Shown here piece by piece: positions 12,728 to 23,600 of a DNA stretch of 64,000 nucleotides. The stretch is from Orthonyx spaldingii (taxonomy: Eukaryota; Chordata; Aves; Passeriformes; Orthonychidae): assembly GCA_013397795.1 (NCBI GenBank), contig VZTJ01002441.1:3823480-3887479 (forward strand). The letters run 5' to 3'. How positions within the stretch are numbered: position 1 is the first letter of the stretch; every line of letters starts with the position of its first letter. The notes beneath the pieces are model-generated. The model was not told where the DNA came from. It saw only the letters and a program-made list of their open reading frames with translations, and did not search any database. A program made the translations under genes and the position numbers.

Positions 12728-12785
12728 GGATGGACACGGCGAGGATGGACACGGCGAGGATGGACACCGCGAGGATGGACACTGC
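12728..12785. repeat. 15-bp minisatellite, about 4 copies
   Basis: GGATGGACACGGCGA is repeated from 12728, 12743, 12758 and partly 12773, with one or two base changes in the later copies. It sits just upstream of the WWOX promoter. Reading frames through it encode short repeats but have no other sign of coding. Confidence 0.9.
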
Positions 12786-12832
12786 CCCAGCTGAACTCGG
12801 CACAGGGATCGCAGCGGGTTAAGCCGCTCTGC

Positions 12833-13334
12833 TCAGCCCTAGTGGGGCACATCTGGAGTACTGTGTCCCCTTCCTAGGGTGTTCAGTCTGGAAAAGGTCC
12901 AGCGGAGGCTGCAGAGATGATGAGGAGTCTAGAGCATCTCATATGAGAAGGGACTGCGGGAGCTGGGCATGTTTAGCCTGGAGAAGGGAAGACTGAGCGG
13001 GGATCTCATTAATGCATATAAATATCTCCAAGGTCGGTACCAAGAGGATGGTGTCAGGCTCTTTTTTGTAGTGCCCAGCAGCATGACAAGGAGAAATGAC
13101 CATAAACTAAAACACAAGAAGTTTCACCTCAACATGAGGAAGAACTTCTTTACAGGGTGGCAGAGCTCTGGAACAACTGCCCAGGAAGCTCATGGATTCT
13201 CCCTCTCTGTAGACGCTTAAAACCCACATGGACACGTTCCTGTGCCACCTGCTCCAGGTGACTGTGCCTTGGTAGGGGGTTGGACTGGATGATCTCCAAA
13301 GGTCCCTTCCCATCTGAGCAATTCTGTGATTTTT
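12833..13334 (+). repeat. CR1 LINE 3' part
   Basis: It starts near CATCTGGAGTACTGTGTCCC and passes through the typical CTGGAGAAGGGAAGACTGAG, the decayed reverse-transcriptase C-terminal and 3' UTR blocks (AACATGAGGAAGAACTTCTT), and ends with GGTTGGACTGGATGATCTCC and ATTCTGTGATTTT. This is a classic 5'-truncated avian CR1, sense on the plus strand. No open reverse transcriptase remains. Confidence 0.95.
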
Positions 13335-15329
13335 CAGGGCATTAAGTGCTTCCAACCCTCTGTTTTCAGAGGTATGAATACAGCGAGGCCCTGAAAAGCG
13401 ATGGGAAGTGAACTGTTCTTAAAGCTTTCTGCCCTTGGCTGTCACCACCTGATCTCGGGGATGAGACTCTTCCTCATTAGCCAGGGCTCCTTGCTGAGGA
13501 ACGCCTGGCTGGAGAGAAGTACCTGGCTATGCTAACACCCACCTGGGAGGTTCCAGGTTGCTTCACCTGCTCAGAGGCACAAACACAGTCACTTTGGCCA
13601 AGCCTGGCTCACCTGGTGGCTCAACACATCAGTTTCAAAGGCTGAAGCAGTGAGTTGGCAGTGACCTGTAGCAACTGTGTCCTGGCAGCTGGAGCCCTCT
13701 CCCCCGTGCAGCTGTGACAGATGGAGAGGGAATGGCTGTCACCATCGCTCAGCTGCTTCTGATTCCCGTACCTGCATGCTGACATATTTCTATGTTTACA
13801 CAGCCAAACCAAACAGTCCGCGTTTGTAACAGCATCGTTGTCCTTTGGCAGGGGTTTTAAACAAAAATCAAGGCAAAAGCGGCGCTGGGCAGAGGCTGTG
13901 AGCGCTGCAGACCGCACCAGGTGGCAGTGCAGCCTCACAGATGCACCGCAGGCTCTGACCCTTTAAGTCGAATTTTCATGCACTATTTGAGACACTGACC
14001 TACATGGCTCCCTCGCTTCCCACTAATGGCATCCATATCTGGCCAGAAAAAGCAGCCTGAATTTTTTTTTCTGCCCTGTTGCTCCCGTTGCTTTGCAGGT
14101 TCCCCCAAGGGATTAGATGTACTAAATTATCTCCTCCTGCTAGAAATAAAAACTCGTGCATCAACAGCCTGTTCTCATGCGAATATTACTGGCAGTATTA
14201 AAAAAAAGCTGTGACTATACTTTCTTGGGTAAGTATATGGGAATGGGAATTTCAGTGACATATTCGCTTCTGGTCCAAGAAGCTGCTGAAATATTTCACT
14301 GGTGACTGAGTGGTGAGATGTGCCAGGTCCCAAGAAAATACATTATTGAGGCTTATATTTGAAATACAGAGAAAGAGTTTAAATCTAGCAGTAGTACTGT
14401 AGGGCTATGTAGTTGTTAGTTTTCTCCCTGCTGCAGTCTGTCAGTATTCAGCATCCAGCACTCCATGAATTGCATTCAGTGGGAACATGGAAATCATTTG
14501 TCTGACATCCTATCCCAGCCATCTGTACAGCACAAAGAATGCATTACGCCCTGGATGTGTACAGCAGCATTACTGCATTTCAGTGACAAGGGTGTGTGCA
14601 GTGCCTCCCCATCCCCCAGAGGAGGCTCACCCTGAGCAGCAGAACCAAACCAGCCAAGAAAGGCTCCTGGGCTGCCTGCCCGTGCCCCGGCTCAGACTTG
14701 GCCACTTGCATTCCCTCCCCACATGTCCAGGCTCTTCTCTGTCCACCCCAGGCAATCATGATGTGGACTACACAGCCACACTGTCTCCATGCTTTGGCTC
14801 TGGGACCCTCTTCAGGGACTGGGACCAGTCTGGAGTGACCCAGCACAAGGCAGACACCCACACACTCCAGCAGGGACAAGGACTGGAATGTAGGGAGAGG
14901 ACCCTTCCCAGGAAGGCTTCATGCACTTGGAAAGGGCTATGGCCTGGGACACTCAGACCTTGATGGGGAGACAAACAAGGGTCCTGGAAGTGGACAGGGA
15001 GGCTGGATCTCCCGAACACCCTGCTCATCCCCAGAGCTGTGCAGCCACAGATCTTTTCTTCCCCAGTGGACACCCCTTGGATCCAACCTCATTGGGCTAT
15101 AACTGGTAGCTTTCCAGTCTCCATTCATTCCTGACATATAGGGCAGCCTGCCTATAGCTACCCTGAAGCCAAAGCACCCCACAGCTTTCCCCCATATGCA
15201 CCCTGGGGCGCTGGGCTCTCTTCCATGGGCGGCCACTAGCGGGGTTGGTGGACTTTGTGCCTGCCAGGTCTCTGCAGGCAGGCCCGAGGTGGGCTCAGAC
15301 CCATTTCCCTGCAGCATGTTGTAAAGAGC
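13335..15329. other. Spacer between WWOX promoter and NDRG4 3' end
   Basis: Mixed composition, GC-rich toward 15 kb. No exon of SETD6 or CNOT1, the human neighbours downstream of NDRG4, was recognised on either strand. Overlapping open frames between 14.5 and 15.3 kb have no domain, and several overlap on both strands, which indicates GC bias rather than coding. Confidence 0.7.
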
Positions 15330-15348
15330 ACAGCAGGTTCTTAACATC

Positions 15349-15370
15349 TTTATTAGTTTGTTGGTTTATT
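15349..15370 (-). terminator. NDRG4: NDRG4 polyadenylation signals (two AATAAA)
   Basis: Minus-strand AATAAA hexamers occur at 15370..15365 and 15354..15349. They are the first close pair after a 2.2-kb stretch downstream of the NDRG4 stop. Cleavage would fall at about 15.33-15.35 kb. The assignment is by position and motif; more proximal sites are possible. Confidence 0.6.
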
Positions 15371-15712
15371 TCCAACACAGTAACTCCTCTCTACAGCAAC
15401 AGGTTAGTTAAATCTGGTTTACATATTGCTGTCTCATGAGTGCTGCGGCCTCCGTGCCGCTGTGACAAAACCAGGCTGCACTCAGACAGGACAATGTGTT
15501 AAATTCCGCTGTGACTGGGAAAAAAAAAGGAAAACCAACAAAAATTCAAAAGAACAAACCACCAGGGAAAACCAAATCAACCAACCAACAAAACCAAGGT
15601 GAGGAACTGAAGGCGAGCACGGCCACACCACCTCCAGGGAAACCACACGGCACTGCTTGGACAAGAATGCAAGGAGGAGTGAACCCAAAAAGGTCAGGGA
15701 CTGGGCAAACCC

Positions 15713-15751
15713 TTATATATATATTATGTATAGGTATTTATATATATATAT
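15713..15751. repeat. (TA)n microsatellite
   Basis: Two TA runs are separated by TTATGTATAGGTATT. They lie in the inferred NDRG4 3' UTR, so the transcript would carry an AU-repeat hairpin-forming segment. Confidence 0.9.
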
Positions 15752-17532
15752 CATCTGGAAGGACACGCTGAGAAAACAAGAGATCGCAGCGGTATCTACC
15801 GTAAAAAGGAGCTACGTAGCTTTCAGAGTCACACCAAGAAGGAAGCACACAGCAGAACAAAGTGGGGGACAAATGGGGACACTGGTGTTTTGGGGTGGCC
15901 TTTTACTATGGGAGGGGGCAGGTGGGGCACGGGTCTCAGGGCCAAAAGCCCTCATACACCCGCTGGGAGCCCCAGGACCTCTGTGCCCTTCACTGGGGAG
16001 CAGGGACGGGGTCTGGGGGGCAGAATGCTTTTGTGGGGCTGGGTGGGACCTGCTTCCAGCGGGCTGGTTCTGCTCGCCCAGACGGTGGCACCTGGTGAGT
16101 TCCCTGCTCAGGTCCCCCATGGGTCACCTCCAGAGACCTGAGCACCTCTCACCAGAGCCAGGGCCGTCCTTACCTGTGCCTTACAGCGGGCACAGGAGGG
16201 GCTGGGCACTGCTGCTCTGGCAGCAGAGGCTGGGTGGCCATCACTGGGGTTATGCAATGGCAGGGGTCTCCATGCCGAGTGCGAGAGGCAGGAGCCACCT
16301 GGAGTTGGTGGCCGGATGGGGCCCCATGGCCCGGGGGGAGCCAAGCCCTTGAGAGACGCCCCGCTCAGTGCGCAGGCAAACTGCTGCAGGTGGGGAGTGT
16401 GGATTTGGGGAGCCATGGTGGGTCTGGCGGTGTGGGCAAGGCCAGACAAGGGAGTGCTCCCCACATCCCATGGCTCACCCCACACTGCCAGCACCTTGCA
16501 GTGAGGCACCCTGCGGGGCTGAGGGTGCTGAGGGCTCCCCGGCATGGCAGGGGGAGTGTCTCATCTTATTGCTAATGGCTCCACGGTGGTGACACCCACA
16601 GGCTGTGGCAAAACTTGAGGTGGGATTTGCTGTGTGACATCCCCTAAAACAGTGGCCTCTGGACCATGGTGGGCTCAGCCCAAGAGCTGGGAGTGGAACT
16701 GACAGTGTGGCAGGGGCCAAGCCAGCTAATTCCCCCCTCCCCAGTGCATTTTTGGTGGCAGGCAGTAGTTGTCCTTCTTGCAACAAGGGACAAAGGAAGT
16801 GTCACCACAGGCAAGGGCATGGGCAGAGGCAGGGGGACACTCGTGCCACCCTCCTGCCCCGATAGCTTCTGGAGTAGGGCTGACCCCTCTTCACTTGCCC
16901 CAGGGCAGCTCTCAGGGTACATGACCAGGACAAAGGGACAGTTTGGGATGTGATTTCTCATGAGGCTCAGCCAGCTCTGGGGTAGCAGGTCCTAGGTGTG
17001 CTGGGGGATCCCATGCTAGCTCTCCCTAGACAGGGCCATCAGGGAGAAATGAAAACTGCATCTCTAGGAACAGACCAGTGACCTCCCAGTAAGCACTGCT
17101 CCCTGTTCCCATCTTCCTTTTGACTTGGTCAGCCATCACTTGAACTTGGGAGACCAACCTACCTCCTGTGTCCTCTCCACGTGCTGTCCCATCCCATCAT
17201 CCCGTCCCATCCCAACATCCTGTCCCCATCTCACCACTCCGACCCTGCTACCCCACCCTGGCCCTGTCCCCCTGCCACCCACCCTCCCAAGCCGGGGCCA
17301 AGCCGATGCTGGGGAGGGTGAGGACCAATGCAGAACCATGTGTGACTGCTGCACAAAGCCCCTCTCCTTCTCCTGTACCAGACAAGGGGATGAGGCCAAC
17401 GGCAAAGAAGACAAATTGGCCCCGAAGAAGCGAGGGCCCTGGTGGAGGATGTCCACGGGGCGGGTGGGTGCTGGCGGGATGCTGACGGATGGGAGATGGC
17501 TCTGAAGGAGACGTCGGCGGCGGGCGTGGACC

Positions 17533-17687
17533 TCAGCACGATACCTCCATGGTGTGGTTGATCTGCCCCATGGCCTCGGTGCTCTCCGAGTGGGTGCAGG
17601 CACGTGGGCGGGTGCCATCCACGGAGCTGGCACTGGTGAGGGAGGCCGTGCGCGAGCGTGCCAGACGGGTCATGCTGGCAGATGGCA
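17533..17687 (-). CDS. NDRG4: NDRG4 last coding exon
   Basis: Acceptor GTGCAG. It encodes PSASMTRLARSRTASLTSAS, then SVDGTRPRACTHSE and ends NHTMEVSC before TGA at 17535..17533. This is the Ser/Thr-rich regulatory tail, with RSRTAS-type basophilic kinase sites. The first two bases complete Met (exon skipped) or Val (optional exon included). Confidence 0.97.
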
Positions 17688-20600
17688 CTGCACGGGCACA
17701 GAGAGACGGCCAGGGGCTCAGATCCCTCTGAAAACCTGAGGGACCTGGGACAACACTGCCAGCCCTGCTCCCCGGTGCGATTGAGACTGGGCACAAGCTT
17801 GCAGCAAGCGGTGCTGTGACAACATGAGCAGCTCCAGGCTGGTAAGAGACAGCAGGGCAAGGGTGCTCTGGGCCAGGCTGCACACCAGGCTCACTCCTGG
17901 GCATGCAATCCTTGGGCATCAGGCAGTGGGGACCCCTGACTATCACGCCCCAGGAAAGGAGTGAGCTGGGGTCGGAGCTCCCCTGGCTGCCCAGGGTGTG
18001 CAGGGAAGGTGACACCCTCCCCCAGCCAGGATGGTCAGTGGGCACAGATTCTGGCCTGCCTGGAGGAGAGCGTGGTTGGCACACTGCCGAGAATGTGCCC
18101 ACCATGGAGGGGGAATTTTCCAAATGCCATTTCTCAGCCCCCAGCCCTTGCTCAGGGTGCCGCCTCAGGCAAAGCAGAGCGAGGCAGTGGGCATCGGCTA
18201 GAAAGGGCCTGCCCTGCGCCCAGGCTGCTCCCAAAGGTGCCCAGGCAGCTCGAGGGCACAGGTCAGGCAGGCACCATGCAGCAGCGGGCACGGGCCGAGC
18301 AGCACTGAGCGGTACCTGTGCCTCCACTCAGCCTCCGATCCTTCAGGTGGGTGACTGGCAGGGGCAGGAGAAGGGCAGGGAGGCAGAGAGAGAGTGTCAG
18401 CCCTGTCGGCCGCTCCGCTGGGCCAGGGGCCCCTGCCCAGCCCACGTGTGCCTGCACACGGAGCTGTCCCTGTGCACACAGACTGCACACACACACCCAC
18501 ACACGTGTAACAGACCTGCAAACACACACACGTGCATGTGGACTTTGGCATGCATGCACACACAGGCATAAACACAGACTGCACACACACACAGGCATAA
18601 ACACAGACTGCATACACACACACACACACATGTAACAGACCTGCAAACACACATACACACACGTGCATGTGGACTTTGGCATGCGTGTACACACAGGCAT
18701 AAACACAGACTGCACAAACACACACAGGTATAAACACAGACTGCACACACACACACACACACATGTGGTCATAAACTGTGCACACACACGTGCACACAGA
18801 CTTGTGCACGTGGACTCTGCTTGTCTTTGCTGCACACACACAGCCCCTGCTCGTGCATGCCCACACACACGTGCACACCTGCACAGGGAGCCTGACACGC
18901 ACATCTGTGCACACAGAGCTCTTGTACACACATCTGTGTGCACACAGAGCCTGTACACCCCACAGTCCTGCAGACACACGGACAGACATCTCCCACCCCT
19001 GCACACACAGTGCCACACACACATGTGCAGCTCTCCATGAGAACAGACATGCAGGGGTGCCAGGCTCCTCTCCTGCAGCAGCTCAGCACACTTGCACACA
19101 GGCACACACACATGGGCACACACAGACCCTGACAGCCCCATGCCCAGCCCCTGCACTCACTGTAGCCCATGCCTTGCAGGAAGTACTTGAAGGCTTCGGT
19201 CAGCTTGCCAGGCTGTAGGGAGAGAGCAGGCTGAGCTGAGCAGAGGCAGCACGGAGGCCCAGATCCCCACTCAGCCCCAAGCTGCTTCTGGCAGCCTCAC
19301 TGTGAGATCCCTATGGCCTCATCAGCCCATCCCCAGCTAGCCAGAAACAGCACCAGTGCATGTCTCAGGGCCCAGTATGCCCAGTTAACTGGGGAAATTG
19401 TGAGGGCTCACCTGTGTGACCTGGGGCAGCCCACCGGAGTCAGCCATCTGCAGAGAGAAGGTCCTGCTTAGTTTGGGAGGGTGCCTGTACCACCCACCAC
19501 CTCCCAGTACCCACTGGCAGGATGTCACTGCTGGGGTCACCCTGCTCTCCCCATTCACCCCCAGCTCCAAGGGCAATGATGGACCTGGAATGGGGAGATG
19601 GGGACACCCTGCAGCCCTGGGGCAGTTGGGCACTTCTTGGGCAGCAGGGACCTCCCGGCTGCCCCATGTCACCAGCCTACCTTCAGGAATGTGGTGTTGG
19701 TGGGATCCAGCTTGGAGTTACACTCCACCTGTGGGCAGGAGAGGTGGTATTAGCACCCTGGGGAGCTGGGAGCCAAGCAGAAGTTGCCCACATGTACCAC
19801 CACTGGCCCTCAGCATTCCAGCTGGCAAATCCCACCCCAGCCAGGAGACAGGGCACTAGGGGAGCTGTGAACCTGCAGGACCACCACCCCCTGCCACGGG
19901 ACAGCGGGGACTTCCCTCCTATCAGTCTGGGCAAGGGCAGGGACTGGAAAGGCAGGTGAGGGGGACTGGTGAAGCATTCTGTGTCACACCCGTGTGTACC
20001 TGCATGTGTGCCAAGTGTGCCCATGTGCACGGGCACAAGTGACACAGCACTGTGTGCATGCAGTTACACATTCTGTACAAACGTGGCCACCTGCATTGCA
20101 CCTGTGGCTGATGTGCAAGGGTAGACAATGACGTGGGTGTGTGCAGGCACATGCATGTGCCAGCAGTTGTGTGGGTGCACATGGCCAAGCAGGGGGTGTG
20201 CCCATGTGCTGACACATCCCAGCCTGCACAGTGAGCACATCTGGGCATGTGAAGAAGGGGAAGCTTTCCAGCTGTGGCAACCACACACAGCTGCATGCAC
20301 CCAGAGGAGCAGGTGGGTCTGCACACGAGCAGGCTCCCACTCCCAGGAGCTGCCATGTGTCTGAGCAGGCAGTGAACATGTGTGTGCCCTGCGTGGGCAT
20401 CGCCCGCCTGCCACCCTGCCAGCGCTGCCCCACCACTCACCACCCCCTCCTCAGCAGGAGCGTTGTCTCCGACCACCAGCATCACAGGGCAGCTGGAAGG
20501 GAGAGGAGAAAGAGGCCTGGTCAGGGCTTGGCCTGGGTGAATTCCACTGCCCTGGGACCCCTCTGTGACTCTTACCGCAGCGTCTTGGCATTGGGCACAG

Positions 20601-23600
20601 TCCCAGGCCGGTTGATGTCCAGGTCCCTGCGGCTGATGGAAGAGAAAGAAGGCCAGTGTGAGCCCGTGGGCAGATGTCACCACCAATGCCACAGCACAAG
20701 AACTGGGCCACTTCCAGCCCCAAGAAGACACACCCAGCCCCACTGTCCCGGCATCTTGTGCATGGAAGATGCCACAGCCATCTCTGCCATGGCCCAAGCA
20801 GAGCCTGTACCACAGGATGCAGCACCCAGAAAAGTGGCAGGGCTCCCAACCCCTGGCATGCATGGGACAGCATCTCTGCCCCCTTTCCCAGACATGGGAA
20901 TGTGTACCCATGGCCGTGGGCTCTGGGACATGGCAATGCTCTGGCACAGGTACCACCACTCCCATATCCCCAGCCAGCAGTGGCAGACAACTTTGCACTG
21001 TTGCCTGCATGCACTGGAGGGTGATGGCAGTACCCAACCGGGGTCTGGGTTCCTACGGTGACCTCAGAGCCACCCACCAGGACTGCAGCCCTTCACACTA
21101 GCACAGACAGTGGCACAGCCCAGCAGCAGGGCTGCCTGGAGCACTCACCTGTTGTACATGTTGAGGAAGAGCTGGAGGTTGAACTGGTTCACCACGCTGC
21201 CAATCTGCTGCCGGTAACTCTGCACCAGCTCCGTGTTGTTCATCAGCTCTTCCTGTGCCAGCAGGGAATGGAGATCAGGGCAGGTGCTGGGGAGACACCC
21301 TGCTCCCCCAGTCCTGCCCATGCCGTGCCAGCCAGCAAGGACGAGGAGGAGGATGCTGGGCAATGCAGCTGGGCACGGTGGTGCTGCAGGCAGCACACCC
21401 AGGCAGGACATGGGCATGAATCACACACTCATCAAGGTTAAGCCTCACACCAGGCAGGGTTTGACTAACCCCAACCCTGCACATGGGACAGGTCCAGTGG
21501 CACTGTGGCACCTGGCAGGGCATAGCCCAGGTGACCCAGCTGGATGCTGGGCCAGGGGCTGGTGGCAGGGGCCCGGAGGATGCACAGCCCTTACCTGACT
21601 GAACAGGTGGGACAGGACGATGTCTGGCAGCGTGCTGGTGAGGCCAGAGAGCTGTGGAGGGAGCACAGGGAGTTACAGCACTGCCGTGGCTGCCTCCTGC
21701 CCCAGGAAGCCACCAGGACTGCGAGGAGGGGTCAGGGCCCTGCCCACCTTGGCTGCTGCCCAGTCAATCCAGCCTTTGCCATTGGGGTCGATGTTCATAA
21801 GGACCAGTCCTTCGACTAGGTCAGGGAAGATGAGCTGCAGTGAGCAAGAGGGGAGAGGCTCAGAGGGGAGGGGAGATGCGCCCTGGGCAGCCCCCCACCA
21901 GAGCCATAGCACAGGATTGTATGGAGCTGATGTGACCCTGTCCTGGAGGTGATGGGAGACCTGTGGCGAGACTGCCCAGCCGCTGTGGCCATGGCACTGC
22001 CATCCTGGGTCCCCAACCCTCCAGGAGCCTTTGCAGCAGCAGAGACTGCCTGGAGCTATCAGCTCCTGCTCTTCCCCATGCCCTGGGCTGACAGCAGGTA
22101 CATGCAACTCAGGGCCAGCCCATCCCAGCCCCAGGCTCACCGCAAACTTGGCCAGCACGTAGGCTCCTGCCCCAACACCGATCCCAATCACGTACTTGAA
22201 CCTGGAAATATGGAGAGGTCCATATGAGGGGACAGTGGGCTCCAACATATTCCCTGGGACACCCCTCCACCCACAGCAAGAAGACTTATAGGATGCCAGC
22301 TTACAGGGACAACTCCCCCAGACCCAAACCTTTGCCTTCTGCCCACCTCCCTGCTCAGAACCCTCAGCCAGCAGCCGTGGAAGAGAGGCTGACTCACCCA
22401 AAATGCTGCACCACGCTGGGTAACATGGCAGCCAGCTGGTCCATGGATGGATACTGGTACCTGTGGCACAGGGAGGCACAGGATGGTGGTTATGGACCCT
22501 GTTCAGAGCAGGGTGTCTGGGACAGGGCAGCTGGGCTGCCTGAAATAGGCAGGGAAATGCCACCCACCTGCAAACCACCCTATTGCCCACCCTGGGCCAA
22601 GCGCCTGCCACAGGCTTTGGTACAGTTTGGAACGACCCACAGGCAGGGCACAACTGCCAGGCAGCAACAACCCAAGGGGCAGGGAGGTGACATCCCAGCA
22701 GGCACAGTGAGCCCCTGAAGGTGGCACCTACCCCTGAGGGAACTGTGAGGCTCCTGCCTGCTGGCCCGGCGCGTCCACGTGGCACACCACAAAGTGCTTC
22801 GTGATCTCCTGCATGTCCTCGTAGTTGAAGAAGGTGTTGAAACACAGCTTGTCTGTCAAAGGGCAGGTGGATATCAGAGACCAAACACCCCAGCACTGGG
22901 GCCTGGTGGGCCAGGGGTGCATGGACAGGAGCTGCCCACCCTCTCACTGCCCTTCAACCAGGAGGTGACATGCCACCAAAGTCATCCCATCCCCTTCCCT
23001 CCAGGCTCCGTGTCCTCACAGCAGGAACTACAGCTCCTGTTAGCAAGGGCTGCATCCCTACAGGTGTCAGAAGGCACAGGGATGGACAGACACAGCCAGG
23101 AGAATGAGGAGTTTGGGATGACCTCATTGGTGAGCCTCAGAAGGATGGGGCTGGGGGATGCAAAACCCAGGACTGCAGGACCACCCGGTAGGCAGCAGGC
23201 TTAGCAGCCTGGGGTATTAGCCCTGTCCAAAATCCCCAGGAAGGGCTCAAGCAAACACAGGATTTGAGGAACAGCTGCAAATCTCCCTGCTTGGAAAGAG
23301 TCGAAGAAACATCCCCAGTGCTGCTGTGGACAAGACCCCACCACTTCAGTGGGATACAGACACTGCCTGGGCTTGGAGGGGTCCTGTCCCATGGCACCAG
23401 TGCTGGGACATCCCTCCCAAAACACGGGGGTGAGGCAGGTTGTAAGGCCCGTTGCAGCCAGCACGACATGTGCCTGAACAGCCAGAGCTGCTGCAATGGT
23501 GACACAGCTCATGTAGCTGTCAGTGACTCAGCCTCAGCCGCCAGCGGAGCGGGAGATGCTTCTCCCCACTCACAGGGAATTGGGCACCCTGGCTCAGCTG

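Larger units (their letters stand above)
15330..17532 (-). other. NDRG4: NDRG4 3' UTR (inferred)
   Basis: About 2.2 kb lies between the TGA at 17535..17533 and the AATAAA pair near 15.35 kb, close to what I recall for mammalian NDRG4. In transcript sense it contains a T/G-rich stretch (about 15510-15600) and a TA repeat. The apparent open frames here on both strands are products of GC-rich sequence. Confidence 0.6.

Noticed and set aside
13335..15340. Expected SETD6 or CNOT1 exons next to NDRG4
   Set aside because: No matching peptide was found in any frame. The frames present are GC-driven and overlap on both strands.
18198..19156. Minus-strand frames of 274 and 297 codons rich in Cys and Val
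   Set aside because: They are translations of the (TG)n/CA array, with VCVCVC repeats, in an NDRG4 intron.
19412..19447. ATG at the start of the MADSGGLPQVTQ exon as a separate gene start
   Set aside because: It follows a perfect acceptor and joins in frame to the upstream NDRG4 exon; it is an internal Met.
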